Below, piece by piece: positions 34,101 to 46,357 of a stretch of DNA of 64,000 bases. The DNA lies in the NCBI GenBank assembly GCA_020740775.1, contig JAHEWK010000001.1:5518001-5582000 (forward strand), written 5' to 3'. The translations under genes and the position numbers were made by a program. Under the pieces are notes generated by a model. It ran no database searches. It had not been told where the DNA came from and saw only the letters and a list, made by a program, of their open reading frames with translations. Each line of letters starts with the position of its first letter. Positions within the stretch are counted from its first letter, which is position 1. The stretch is from Ilyonectria destructans (lineage: Eukaryota; Ascomycota; Sordariomycetes; Hypocreales; Nectriaceae).

Positions 34101-37100
34101 AGCAACAATATGGTCATTCAGGAGGCCGTGCATATCTTCGAAGAATTCTCGCTCCATCTTGGGCCGGCTTTGCGGATCAAAGACACGGTCTGGGACATAA
34201 AGCTTAACAGCTCCCATGCTGAAGTGAATCCACGCGAACGCAGAAAGGTATGTCTGCTTCTCGGGAGCTTGTTGCGCTGCAACCAGAGCCTTGATGACTG
34301 GGATGAGGTGCTCAAGAGTTACTTGTCGGAAATGCTCAGCTTCGATAGCACCCAGGAGATCGTTGAAGATGGGTGAGTCGGAAGACATATCAACAGGTCC
34401 CTGGGACAATGTCTCCATGGATGTGGCGGCAGCATCTCTGAGGTTGTCTCCATGGGCCTTGAAAACCTCGAGAACCAGCTTCCACAGAACCTGGTTCAAT
34501 CTGGGGACTGGATCAACCGCAAGATTGGCTGTAAGGTTGGCAAGTTGCCGCACAATAATTGGTAGCTCAGCTTCTAGCAAGGCCAGTGAATTGAGACTGA
34601 CAGACCCCAAAGTCTCCAACTTGGACCAGAAGGAGGTTGAAAATTTCCCATCCCAGGAAAACTGGTTCTGGTAAACCAAGTTTTCGACAGATTGCAGAAG
34701 CGCTGCCTGCCGGCTCGAGCTAGCAAGCATCATTCCAGCCCTTGTAGGAACATCAGATAACACCATCAACTCCTGGCTGGGCTGGTTAGGGCCAGAATCA
34801 TTGCTCAAGGAAGTAAGCAGTGAGACCTGGCGCAACGTCTCGAACTGGGAGGCGAGGAATGGCTTCAGGTTGACTTCTGTCGTTCCTATCCGGGCTTCCA
34901 GAGACTCGATCTCGATGGTAAGATCGCTCACAAGTTCGTCAGCATTTGCAACTTCACCTCTAAGAATGCCTGACACTTTCTCAAGGGTAACCATGGCCTT
35001 TGACAGATCGGGAATAGACGCTCCAGCCTTCCATCGAAGTGCATCGAATCGGGCACCAAGTTTCTCGACCTCCATAGACCGGTCCAGGATCGATTTAGTA
35101 GGCATTGGAGTCGGTCGGAATATTTGCCAGAGTATTTCCATGCTCAAGCCCGTTGACAACTTGAAGCCACTCGTGAAGGCTTCGCTCAACTTTCCTATGA
35201 GATGAGACACGAAGGCGCGTTCATGGCTCCCGAGCGATGCATCAAGATGCTTCTGCAGGAGATTCGCGCCTTGTGCAAGGTGGGCTTGGAACTTGGCCTC
35301 ATCAAAATCGATCTCCGACGACAGGTTAATGGTTCGCTCAAGATACAGTCTCACGGCTCGAAGGATCCGAACTCGCTCCTAGTGTGTGTTAGTAAGAAGA
35401 GGTGCAATATTATCAAGGTAATAACTCACCATCCACGTGTCGAATGACTCGAAATTGAATCCCAGCCATTCCCGCATCGCGACAATGACAGATTCTAGGA
35501 ATGAGGCAAGCTTGACTGTCGAATCTTTCGACACAGCGGCAACTCGGTCACTGATCAATGATCTCTGAAGCCGGTTCAAAGACGACAATTTGGTAGCTTG
35601 AGCTTGCCTGTGATGATCTTCCAAGTTTATCTGGAGCTGGTAAATGTCACGATGGAACTCAAGACACGCGGCAAGCCACCTTTCTTGGTTAGGGATAGGC
35701 AACAATTTAGCGACAGGGTAATTGATGAGGGGGTGGATTGGCTGCCTTTGAGTTAGCGGTGTACACTTGGTTCAGAAATGGTTCAAAACGTACCTGGGCG
35801 TTCGGCAGTCCAATGGAATAGGACTCGGGGAGAGTAGAGTACAGACGATGAATGGGGGTAACACCATTTGAGCCATCTGCTGAATGGAGGAACTTGACCA
35901 AGTCTTCCAAACTTTGGGATAATTCAGGTTTCTCGGCATCCTTACCAGGAAGGTTGCTTGCGTAACGGGGAAGAAGCGACACGTCCGCAATGGAGAGGGC
36001 TTCAAGAGCAGCTTGAGTTGCACCAAGGGATCCAATTTCGCCAGAAACAGATTCCGATATCTGTCGGGACCTATTGTATCTTTGCAAGCTGCTTTCAACA
36101 TCTGCTACCCTGCTAAAGCAAGCTTCAGTTGCGGGGGGTTCGTTGTGAATGTGAATCTCAACAGCACGGTTCCTCATCGCACGCGAAAGCTCGCCATACC
36201 GAGGGTCCATTGTCAAGAAGATGCGGAACTCAGGGTGAGGCTCGACAATTCTAGGTTCGCCGCCAGGGCCACAGTGCTCGTTGATACTCAGGAACCCATT
36301 GGGTTCGAGAAGAGAGTTCAGTCTGTCCAAAACTGAAGCATTGCACATGTTGGCGTTATCAAGGACTAGCCACTGACCCATCTGTAAAGCCTTTACAATG
36401 ACTCCATCAAGCCACTCGAAACGAGGGTTATCCAGGACCAGTGGGCCTTGGAGCAGGGCAAGGGTTTTCGAAAGGGATGCCGTGACCTCAGATTCCACAG
36501 GAATACGTGCAAGGAGGGATTCGATACAAGAACTGATAGTGGCGAGGGTATCCATGTCGCCAGAAAAGCTATCGAGAAGGTGAAGAAGCTCCAAGGCTTC
36601 TGTGGGAACCTCAGCTGGCACCGCAGACATGATGGAATTCTGCATCTCATCCTGCAATCCCTTGAGCGCGGCATTGACCTCTCGCAGAGGGTCGGCCTGT
36701 TCAAAGCCACCAACAAGATCCATGGTGTCGATGTCGGCGTTCATGGGGAAAACAACAAGTGACTTCCCGGCCAACGCAGCGACGTGCTCGAGAAGAACGG
36801 ACTTGCCATATCCTGAGGGGCTGCTCAAAATGCATGGAATGTTTTGCTTCACACATATCATGAGAGACTCCAGCTCAGGAAGTCGCGGAACAATATCAAT
36901 ATTAGGGAGTCGCTCTGGCTGAGAGTTGAGCTGCCGGTTGAGTAGAGCAAGACCGACTTGGCCGAATGTGGAGTTGATATCATGGTAGAGGCTGTGGCGG
37001 CGAGGTGGCGAGCCGGAAACGAGACCAAAGAGCTTGTTTATTTCTTCTCGGTCTCTCTCAGTCCGGAACCGCTGTCTGACGATGATGTCGAGGAAATCAT

Positions 37101-40100
37101 CCACTTGCGCAGTTTGGAGGAGTGGGTCGGACGAGTTGAGGAGCTTCAGCCACCGGAGGACATCACGAAGATTGAACTCCCAAGGGCTTCCCTGTATGCC
37201 GAAAGATTTTTCAACCACGAGCTGATGCTCAAGTTGGGAAACAAACTGGATCAACTGGCTGATAACATCGGCCGGAATCTTGGGGTAGTTGTGTGTTGCA
37301 ATCAGCTTCAGATCATCCTCTGAGAAAACATCCGCGTAAACGACGATAAATCGGTTGACGAAGGAGCTGGGTAGTCCCTTACGGCCGCCTCCTTGGTGGT
37401 GGGGGTTCTGTGCAGCAAAGAGTCGGAAATCGGGATGGCGCTTGAAGACTTGGTCCAGTTCCGAGACGTAAACCTCACCACGATGGTCAAGACAGGCGTT
37501 CAATCCCTCAAGCACGGACTGCGAGGCAAGATTCATCTCGTCCAAGAGAACCCATTCACCCTTCTGCATGGCCTGGAGGAATGGCGCGTCTCTCCACGCA
37601 AAGTTTCCTGCTTCAGCTCCTTCGACTGGCACATCGGTACCGAACAGATCCATCAAGTCAGTCTGATCTGAGAGGTTGATCCTCGTCAACGGCCGTCCAC
37701 AAGCCTGAGACAGGGCTGCAACAAGAGTAGTCTTTCCGACACCTGGACTTCCTTCAAGGAGAATTGGCTTTTGCATTTGCAATGCTCGAAGGACTCTCAT
37801 GGCGTTAAGACGTGTGGTAGGGGCATGAAATGCGAAACCTGGGTCTGCCACACCAGTCGAGTCACGCGGGATGCTGAAATGCCCAATGGTGAGAGACTTG
37901 TCATCCATCGCCAGCTCAGGGTGTGTCTCGTACACTTGAGACACATCTTTACCAATGAGTTCGCCCAATTTTGCGACGCACTTCTGTCGTTGTTCATTGA
38001 TTGACTTTGGATCGGTGGCTAGAATAGCCGAAGGGTTTGCGCCGATGCTGTCAATGAAAATGGTAGAAGCACCATGCACTAACGAAACGACAACATCTTC
38101 CGACTGGAAATTGTTGATGAACTGGACCCAGACCAGGATCTCTCGGATAGAGAAGGGGGTTGTGGCCATTGACCTAAACGTCTCTCCAAACCATTCTGCG
38201 AACTTGACGATGACCTCCACCAAATTCTTAGAGTTACCCACGAGCTTGGTCTGAACGATATCGTAGATATCCTCGGTTCCCGACAATGGAGGTACCCAAA
38301 TCTCAGTGAATCGATTTCGCAAGGCAGGCGACAGCTCCTTCTTGCCAAAGTCACCGCCGGGGTTCATGGTGGCGAAGAACTGAAAGCCGCTCGCTCCAAC
38401 CACAAAGGAGTTGTCGATTCCTTTCTCGGCCAACAAGAGCGTTCTCTGAGGCTCCAGAACAGAGTTCAGTCTCTCAAGAACGGAATCATCAGCCAAAGAG
38501 ATTTCATCAAGCAGGAAGAAATGGCCTTCTCTCATTGCTTCCACGAGACTGCCATCTGCCCACTCAAACAAAGCCTTGCTTCGTGTCTCGCTCGATGCTA
38601 TCTTTTCTCTGATCTGCTCGGGGATATTGTCAATGATCGACTGATCAAGAGCCTTGTATCGTTCCAATCGGTCCTCAACAGTGCCAGATGTGTCCAGACC
38701 CAGGTGTTGTAAAACAGCTTTCAAGTCCACATCCAATGCCTCAAGAATGGCTCCTCGGTTACGGACCGGTCTCTGGGAACCAATGAGATCTCCCGTTTCC
38801 GTGTTCTGGTGGGCATTCACAATATGAAGCTCCTTCTGTAATGCCTCGGCGAGGAGTTGACAGACAGTGGTTTTTCCACAACCAGTTTCGCCGACCAGGA
38901 GAACCGGTTCATTGTTGCGTAGAGCTCGAGCGACGAGCACATAAAGACGCCGCATGGCATGAGTCCAAACCACACCTTGGCTATTCTCTTGTTTGCTGTG
39001 GTGCTTGAGCTCCGGTGCAGAGTTCGCAGAATACATCTCCTGTGTGTCAATTTTGACCTTGAACACCTTTTCAATGACATCCTTGACAGCAATGCGTTCT
39101 TCTTCATCTCGAACTCGCTCGGCAAGCAGCATGAAACCATGCGCAGCAATATCTTCTCGAGTTTCGGCTTCTCGCAGTGCCCATCGGAACAAGTCTCGAA
39201 GGGTAGCAAAACTGTCCTTCTGTTCAAACACTCTGCTAGTTTGTCGCAATCGGGAGAGTTCTTTGTAAACAGTCACAATTCGTTTGCAGTCAGAGGGTGA
39301 CGTATTGCGACTTCGCTGCTGAAGGATGAACTCCAACTCGTCTTCAGGAATATCATCGAAGTGCAATTCGAGGAATCTGTTCCGGAAAGCCCGAGAAAGC
39401 ACTTTTCTGCCGCCATAGAGACCAGGAGGGTTCTGTGTAGCGAAAAGGATGAAGTTCTCATGGGGCCTGACGACTTCTTGGGTTTCAGGGATCAACAGTT
39501 CTCGGTTGTCGTCCAACAGTCGATTCAGTGCTTCCAATACGTCTGTCGGTGCCAAGTTGAGTTCATCGAGGACGATCCAGTGGCCCTTCCGCATCGCTTG
39601 CACGAGGATACCTTCCTGGAAACGCAACTTCCCGTCTGATCCGGAAACATAGGTGCCAAGATACTCCTGGAGATCAGTATGTTCATGGTTGTTGATACGC
39701 ACGAACTTGTTCCCAGTGAAATTTGCCAGGTATTCGATCATACTGGTCTTTCCTGCCGAAGTCGGGCCTTGGATGAGGACGGGGAAGCGTCGAGTTGATG
39801 TTGCTCTCACAAGATTAAGCAGATTTCGTTCCACGTAGGGGGTAATGATGTAATCGTCTCGCTCGATGGGAGTCTCCTCTCCCTGGAACAACCAATACTG
39901 TCGGTCTCGGTTCTTGTTCTTGAATCGCACGTATTGTTTGCCATCGCCGGGGTGTTTCGGTGCTTGGGATAACAATGATTGGGAATTCCCATGCCTTTCG
40001 AAGAGGTGATGAGTGATAAGGGGCACAAGCATCTTCTCGGATTCTCGATCAAGGAGGGTAAGGAAGCCCATTGAAAATCCTTCATACAAAGCTCTCCGCA

Positions 40101-43038
40101 CGCCATAGAAGGGGGCAATTGTGTTGACATAGCTCAAGACTCGAGTGAGAGTTCGGAGACTGAAATGAGGGACTTCATTCGCGCCATCTACCAATCGCTT
40201 CTCCTCGGCCAGTCGCTTGGTGTTCAAGTAAAGGCGTGCAATGTCGTCTGCTGCTTGGTCGTTCTTGATGCTGCTACTCCCAAGGTAGGTTTTTATGATG
40301 GTGAGAAGGTCTTTGAGATCTTTATCTGGGCTTGAAACATAGAGCTCGGTAAATCTTGACCTGAGTCCAATCGGTAGATCACGCTTTCCGATATCAGTTG
40401 CCGGGTTCATCGCTCCGAAGATGCGGAAGTTAGGGTGCGCCTCGATCTTCTCAATCTCTCCTGTTTCTGACAACAAGATCGACGGTCTCTCATCTGGTCC
40501 GGTCAAGAGATCTGCGATGCTTTCCAATGTGTCTGGTGACGCCAGGTTAATTTCATCCAAAAGCACCCAGTCGCCATTCCGGACGGCCTTGACCATGTTT
40601 CCCTCCACGAAAGAGAAGGCAAAGCTGTCAGAACCTCCCAGGATTTGGACGTCGAACTGTCCGAGGTTGCGAGCAAATACATTCCATCGTGGCCGCAAAT
40701 CGAGGAGTGTTTGGAGTTTGGATTGGGTTTTCCGGCGTTTCGTTGGTTGCTCGTCCCCATTCCGGGTGTCTGACTGCTCGGCATGTACCCGTTCAAGCTC
40801 CTTCACAATCTTGCTAAACATCTTCGGGGCTTCTTTCCATAGCTTAGACACTCTAGACCACTGTCCTTTAGCGAATGATTTTCCGATCTGTTCCAGGTAC
40901 TTTTGGTTCTTGGATGCAGATATTCCGGTCGCAGAAAAGAGGTCTTCGAATTCTTCTTTTAAGGGAACGGCCAATGTTCGCATATTGACTGGCTTGAAAC
41001 CACCAAGAAGATCTCCGACTTCGCTCTGCTGTGAAAGGTTGACGGCAATCAGCTTATGTCCGAGTGATTCCGCCAGCTGCTGTACAACAGTGGTCTTTCC
41101 GATACCAGTTTCTCCAACAAGTAACACTGGCTCGTTCAGCTTAACGGCCACGGCAATCTGTTCCAGAAGCTTCTTGGCGTGCGCTGTGCTGGCGAAGGGT
41201 CGTTTCGATTTCTGAACTCGGTTAGAGAGCTTCTTCTTCCGCAATACCACTCGTCCAATGCTAAATTGTGTCTCGCTCTCTTCCAAAGGGGGTATATTGG
41301 CAGAGATGTAATGTTCTGCCCGATCTTTGGATAGTTGCATCTCTTCAGCGATCGCATAGATCAGTTGTTTGCCGAGCTCTTGGTCGGGACAACTTCCCAA
41401 AAAGCAATCGACGGCCTCCATGAACATCCAGTCCCGAGTGGTCTCGCTGATGGGTTCATCTCCAGATGTTGAGCCAGTAGCCAGTAGACACTCTCGCAGT
41501 CTGCGGCACCATTTCAGGAGATCTCTCAGTGTCATCTGACGATCCATAACATTACGGCCCCTTGACAGAAGCCCGGGAGTTCTGCTGAGACGAGAGAGAC
41601 GATCATAGACGGCCAGAATTCCAGGGAGATACTTTCGTAGGATGGGGTACGTCTGCACCACCACGTCTTCCAGTTCTGGCTGTTCGAGTGGTTGTGTGTA
41701 GAGTGACTGCCAAAAGCGGATTCCCACAAGACTGGGGAGGTTTTCTCGTCCGTTCATCCCTCGTGACGTTCTCACAGTTGCGAAAAGTCTGAAACTGCTG
41801 GCTGCCCGAATTCTCTCTCCTCGGCTCGGGATAAGGAGTTCATTGCGTTCGATCAGAGGGAGAAGCGTGCTCAAGACCTCGGTCGGGGCGCGATCGAGAT
41901 CCTCCACCAATACCCATCTTCCCTCTCGCACTGCGGTCGTCAAAACACCGGCACGCCATTGGAAACTTCCCGGCTTCGTGTCTGTGGAGTACAGACCGAT
42001 GAGCATCTTAGCATCTGTCTGCTCATTCAGGTGCAGTGTCACCATGTTGGAGTACATGCCAAGCTGCTTGGCAATTTCGTGAACGAGAGCGGTCTTTCCT
42101 ACACCAGGGAGACCGTGGAGAAGGATGGGGTCGGAATCTCGGAGCATGGTCGCCAGGCGTTCAAGGTTCCCCGTCGTCGTCGGGGTCAGAACGAGGCTCG
42201 AGGACTCGCCCGCCGGCCCAAGAGGGCGCGGCAGGATAACATTGCCATAGGATACAACGTATGGGGTGAGGAATTGCATACATGGAGACTCGCCATCATC
42301 ATTCTCCTGCGCTGACTGCAGTTGTTGACGAAGAGCGATGACTGACTTTACTCGAGCATGTTCGTGCAGTGATAGGAATCCATAGTCAATCGATCTACCA
42401 TCAAAGTCTGCAATAATTTCCTCACCCTTTCCGATGTGCTCCTGAATGAGAGCCTCTAGTTTCCAGTCAGACCCGTGGAGCAGCTGGGTGAAAACTCGGA
42501 TAGCAAGATATCGGACAGCCTTGCTTTCATGGTGGAACAAGGCCTGCAAGAGCGCCGGGGAGGTTAAAGTGGCAAAATTTTGTGAGTCGAAGCTGATCAG
42601 TCTCCAGGCAACCAGGAGGCTCTGCAGCAGAGCGTCTTCGGTTGTGGGTGATGAGTCCTGGTCGAGCTTCGGGGGTGGAAGGCGCAAAGCGGGTGAGTTG
42701 GTCAATGAGGTTTGACCGTGAGAAGGAATCTCGAAGAAGGATGAGAGGTAAGGCGCAAATGGCAACAGCCTAGCCAGCGCCGAGTATATTCGTATGCGTT
42801 GTTGCTCGTTTCCTGGGTTGAGGATCCATCGTGCGCAGATGTCGGGAAAGACCTGCTCAAAATGCACAAAGATTCGCTCTGTAAGTGGCGGACTGAGCGC
42901 CGCCTGTGAAACAGCATCAAGCAGTTTCGTCGAGGTCTGGTCCTCGATAATGGCCAATAATTCTGAAGGCAGATGTTCCAATACAGTCGCATCCTGGAGA
43001 AGCGACCTCCTCTGCCGCGAGACGTCAACCATGGCCAT
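28125..43038 (-). CDS. MDN1: Midasin, AAA+ ribosome-maturation ATPase
   Basis: Exons on the minus strand: 43038..35794, 35741..35430 and 35378..28125, 4,936 aa, the size of yeast Rea1/Mdn1; introns are 52 and 51 nt. Exon 1 carries all six AAA modules, with Walker A sites near residues 312 (GLPGVGKT), 641 (GETGIGKT), 1089 (GPTSAGKT), 1382 (GETGCGKT), 1764 (GSPGVGKT) and 2072 (SPSGYGKS). Exon 3 encodes the long helical linker, then a very acidic Asp/Glu-rich tract (DNA about 29,050-30,700) and the C-terminal MIDAS domain with a DxSxS motif (DDSKS, near residue 4725). Midasin uses ATP to strip assembly factors (via Rsa4 and Ytm1 UBL domains) from pre-60S particles. Junctions restore continuous family sequence (NAQ/PIHPLINYP and DTWM/ERVRILRAVRLYLE). 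Near certain. Confidence 0.98.
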
Positions 43039-43960
43039 GATTGCGTCTGTGTCGACGTTTTTTGCTGTCGGCGCTGTTGATTTCCTTCAAACTCACATAC
43101 TGCTCGGTAGCTTGGGAACTTTTTTTCTGAGCGGCAGGGGTCTTTTTTCGGCGCTGGCACCACGAATTTCCGGACCAATCAAAACCCCACTGTTCCACTG
43201 ACACTTCCAAAAACTTCAACTCGACCGCAGCCTACCCTGGAGGTGATTGCGCAATTCTGCGGCTTTACGACAGTTGAGTTCGTGTATGCCTATTTCTTAG
43301 TGTGCACCTACGAATTTCGGGAGGCGCTTAGTGTTATTGGTTTTAACGAATCGATTAATGGAGGAGAAAGTGATGGTGGTGTAAATGCTGTCTACGTCAA
43401 TATGGCGAAATGATGCACTTTCTTTAGACAATTAACTCGTAGTCAAAAAGTTGGTTATAAGCTGCAACCCAGCAACACAAAATGTACACAATTTCTAGAG
43501 TTCAAGTCGAACAATAACGAGAAGTCGCCATGAGCGAAAAATCAATTGATCGTAAGTTTGTCTAAGGCGATGTCCTGTGTTCAATTGATGACCTCATAGA
43601 GATCTGCATTATGGCCTCCCTGCACCATGGCCACAATGTAGCATCAAGTCTTAGCCTTTCATAGACCTCCAACGTATTTTACCCCAGCAATAAATAAACG
43701 AACAACCGCTAAGAGCCTACCTATGGTGGATAGTAACTACCCAGACTGTCACCCAATGTGCTGTTGGAAGATTGTCAAATGGTGTGGACGACTTGATCTG
43801 AAGAGGCGCACGGACCACAACCAAACACGTGATACATCTGCTAGTTTCCCAAGCACTGTCGACAGCTTCGAAAAACTTCGAGATGTTCCCTCAGACGCCC
43901 GCACGCGACGACCCTTGACACCACGAATTGAGCACCCCCAGCCCAATCCCTCTCGCAACA
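43039..43960. promoter_or_regulatory. Divergent promoter region between MDN1 (-) and mitochondrial bL12 (+)
   Basis: A 922-base head-to-head spacer. It has several T runs next to MDN1 and a CCAATCA at 43173-43179. A short ATG-led segment followed by a good donor (about 43530-43560) could be a non-coding or short first exon but has no clear partner. No gene is assigned. Confidence 0.45.
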
Positions 43961-44564
43961 ATGGCCATGTCTTGCCGGTACGCCGCGCAGAGCTGCGCTC
44001 GCCAGCTCCGATCCTCCAGCGCCCGAGCCCCCGCACAACTCCTCCGAGTCTCCGCAGCTTCAAGGCGATGGAATTCGACTGAGGCAGCTCCCGTCAGCCC
44101 CAAGATCCAGACTATTGTCGACCAGATCAGCCAGTTGACCCTTCTGGAGACTGCTGACCTTGTGTCCAGCCTCAAGGTATGATAGGCGTGCGTCAATTGG
44201 TGCGAGATGACATCGGCTGACCTGATCCTCCTCTTCACAGACCACGCTCAACATCCCCGACATGCCCATAGGCGGATTCGCCGCTGCCGGCCCCGCTGCT
44301 CCCGCCGCCGTCGAGGAGGTCGAGGAGGCCGCCCCCGCAGCCGCTGAGAAGTCCCTCTTCACCCTCAAGTTGCAAGGATTCGAGCCCACCATGAAGGCCA
44401 AGGTCATCAAGGAGATCAAGAACATGCTCGGCCTGAGCTTGGTAGACAGCAAGAAGTTCGTCGAGAGCGCGCCCAAGATGATGAAGGAGAACGTGCCAAA
44501 GGAGGATGCGGACAAGATTATTGCCATGATGAAGGAGCTGGGTGCCACCGTCGTCATGGACTAA
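43961..44564 (+). CDS. MRPL12: Mitochondrial large-subunit ribosomal protein bL12m
   Basis: Exons 43961..44176 and 44241..44564, 179 aa, 64-nt phase-0 intron. Residues 1-35 are an Arg/Ser/Ala-rich mitochondrial presequence. A helical N-terminal dimerisation segment follows (IVDQISQLTLLETADLVSSLK), then an Ala/Pro/Glu hinge and the compact L7/L12 C-terminal domain with KSLFTLKLQGFE, KVIKEIKNMLGLSL and the VESAPKMMKENV helix. It forms the stalk of the mitochondrial ribosome that recruits translation factors. The ATG at 43961 is chosen since the frame has only near-cognate codons upstream. Clear identification; yeast name MNP1. Confidence 0.95.
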
Positions 44565-44887
44565 GGTGGATTTCCGCAAATGCGCGAAACGGTCGAGTTG
44601 AGACGATAGAAGGCTGGATTGCATGTACAAAATCATATGTACTAGTATCTAACAACATGTACCCATCTTAACAGGATGCAATGTGGGCACCCGTGGCATA
44701 TTCACGGGGTATCAGTTTGCTCCGCTCTCAAAAGCTAGATTTCACAGTTAATGAGACATGTGTTGATGTTTGCCCTCCCTAACCATTGCCATAAACCGGT
44801 GGGTATCTCGATTATTTTCCAGGCCTCGCATGCAAACACAGAACCGAACGCCGCCCAAAATGCCAATATAAATACCGTAGTCCATGG
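44565..44887. other. Convergent 3' spacer between bL12m and CTK3
   Basis: A 323-base tail-to-tail gap; presumably both 3' UTRs. No gene is seen. Confidence 0.5.
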
Positions 44888-45781
44888 TCAGTGGTGGTTG
44901 CCATTTGCTGCCTTTTCATGCTGGCATGGTTGTGTCTCCATCTCTTTTTGGAAATCATCCAATTCCTCGCTGAGTAGTCTGTCGTCGTCCTCCCCAAAAT
45001 CGCTCGTCTCGTCCCAGAGCTTGTCCATCTCCGCATTGTCAACCTTGGGAATGGCCCAGATGCTTTCGCGCTCACGCTTGTGACGCTCACGATCCTCTTC
45101 AATGCGCTGTTCAACCTGGCGTTTGTCTAGTCGTTGAGGTGCGGTCCGTCGGCCTGGTTTGGGAATGGTCTGTGAGGGAGGCATATCTGCCATCTCAACA
45201 TCGCCATTCGGCGAGGCCAGGCCAAGGTCGTCGACATTGGTTTCTCGTTCCTTGATGACATCCTCAATCTGGCTTACGGCTTGCGCCTCGAGGTACCCCT
45301 TTCCTAGAAGACCCTGCAGGACCTAATTTGGGTGTTAGTAGTCGGACATAAATGGCGCATGTGGTGGGATCCCTATATGGCCCATGAGGCAGCTTACCTT
45401 CCGTACGACTTTCACATTTGCGGCTCCGGAACCATCGTCCGGGGCAACAGCGTCGACAACACGGATGATGTCGCGCTGCATCATGCGGATGTAGTCGGAA
45501 TGACCATCCCGCTGTGCCAAGTCGAGAAAGTGCTCGATGAAGTACATGATGTTGGCACGTGTGTTCATGTTGTTCTATGCGTCTACGTCAGCAGGTAGTC
45601 AGTCGTTTTGTGGTGTCATGCTTACCCGTTCAAGCTGCTCAAGGATACACGAGTGCAAATCCTCGTCCATGTCTTTGTACTTGAGGGCATACTGGGCAGC
45701 TTTCTGCGCGGAAGCGACGGATGCGTTGAGGTGTTGCAGCTGCGAGGTGAAGCGCATACGCACTTCGAACGGGTCGGCCAT
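44888..45781 (-). CDS. CTK3: CTD kinase subunit gamma CTK3
   Basis: Exons on the minus strand: 45781..45626, 45574..45398 and 45322..44888, 255 aa. The first 140 residues form a CID-like helical domain (MADPFEVRMRFTSQLQHL, LEQLERNNMNTRANIMYFIEHFLDLA, IVRVVDAVAP-type helices) restored only after both introns are removed. The C-terminal part carries the CTK3 tail with VEQRIEEDRERHKRERESIW and the LWDE...FGEDD acidic block. With CTK1 (kinase) and CTK2 (cyclin) it forms CTDK-I, which phosphorylates Ser2 of the RNA polymerase II C-terminal domain during elongation. It is divergent from the lectin gene across a 576-base promoter. Identification rests on motif recall, but all parts agree. Confidence 0.88.
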
Positions 45782-46046
45782 GGTGGAGGCGGACAGATGT
45801 CTCTGTCTGTGTATGTGGATGCGGTGTATGTGTGTGTGTATGGTCTGTGAGAATCACTTGGGCCGATATCCCGGATTGTCTCGGAAGTTCGGAAGCTCAG
45901 CGACGCCTGGCGCATGAGGCTGTCACAACCAAAACCTGGGAGCCAGGTAATTTACATGGATGGCTGGATTGGATGAGGATAAACGGTGGATGGACGTTGA
46001 CAGTGGGGCTACAGTGAGTTGCCACTGACCTTGCCAGGGAGGTGAC

Positions 46047-46064
46047 TGTGCCACCTGTGGCACA
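46047..46064. repeat. 8-bp inverted repeat with 2-base spacer
   Basis: TGTGCCAC and GTGGCACA arms separated by CT; an almost perfect palindrome suited to a dimeric DNA-binding protein. Confidence 0.8.
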
Positions 46065-46090
46065 CCACTGGTAAAGCCCCACTGGAAGAA

Positions 46091-46132
46091 TGCTCTCCAC
46101 TGGAAAGAACAGATTCGTGCCAGTGGAGAGCA
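46091..46132. repeat. 13-bp perfect inverted repeat with 16-base loop
   Basis: Arms TGCTCTCCACTGG (46091-46103) and CCAGTGGAGAGCA (46120-46132) are exact reverse complements. As DNA this could be a cruciform or paired binding sites; as RNA a stable hairpin in the lectin leader if transcription starts upstream. Confidence 0.85.
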
Positions 46133-46357
46133 CACCTCAAACGGCTGCCGGCGACCACCCGTAAAGAGGACACTTGTGCTAGCTGCCCCAAAGTTATCCC
46201 CTACCCACAACGTTGTAACGACGTCCACCTCCAACAACCAACTCGCGAACCACGGTCACGCTTACGAGACGGCGTGCACCTCGACCTATAGACCGAGCCG
46301 AGATCCCGATTGGGCCCCCTTTGTGCGTGCGCAAGAGCTTGGAACCGACGGACCATC

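Larger units (their letters stand above)
45782..46357. promoter_or_regulatory. Divergent promoter between CTK3 (-) and the L-type lectin (+)
   Basis: A 576-base head-to-head spacer with a GT-rich stretch next to CTK3 (about 45800-45850), two strong inverted repeats (46047-46064 and 46091-46132) and four CCACTGG/CCAGTGG words (46065, 46079, 46097 and 46120). Confidence 0.6.

Noticed and set aside
43490..43515. tRNA B-box-like word (GTTCAAGTCGA)
   Set aside because: No matching A box or cloverleaf arms could be folded around it.
43530..43570. ATG-led eight-codon segment followed by a GTAAGT donor
   Set aside because: No downstream exon with matching phase and recognisable family was found; could be chance.
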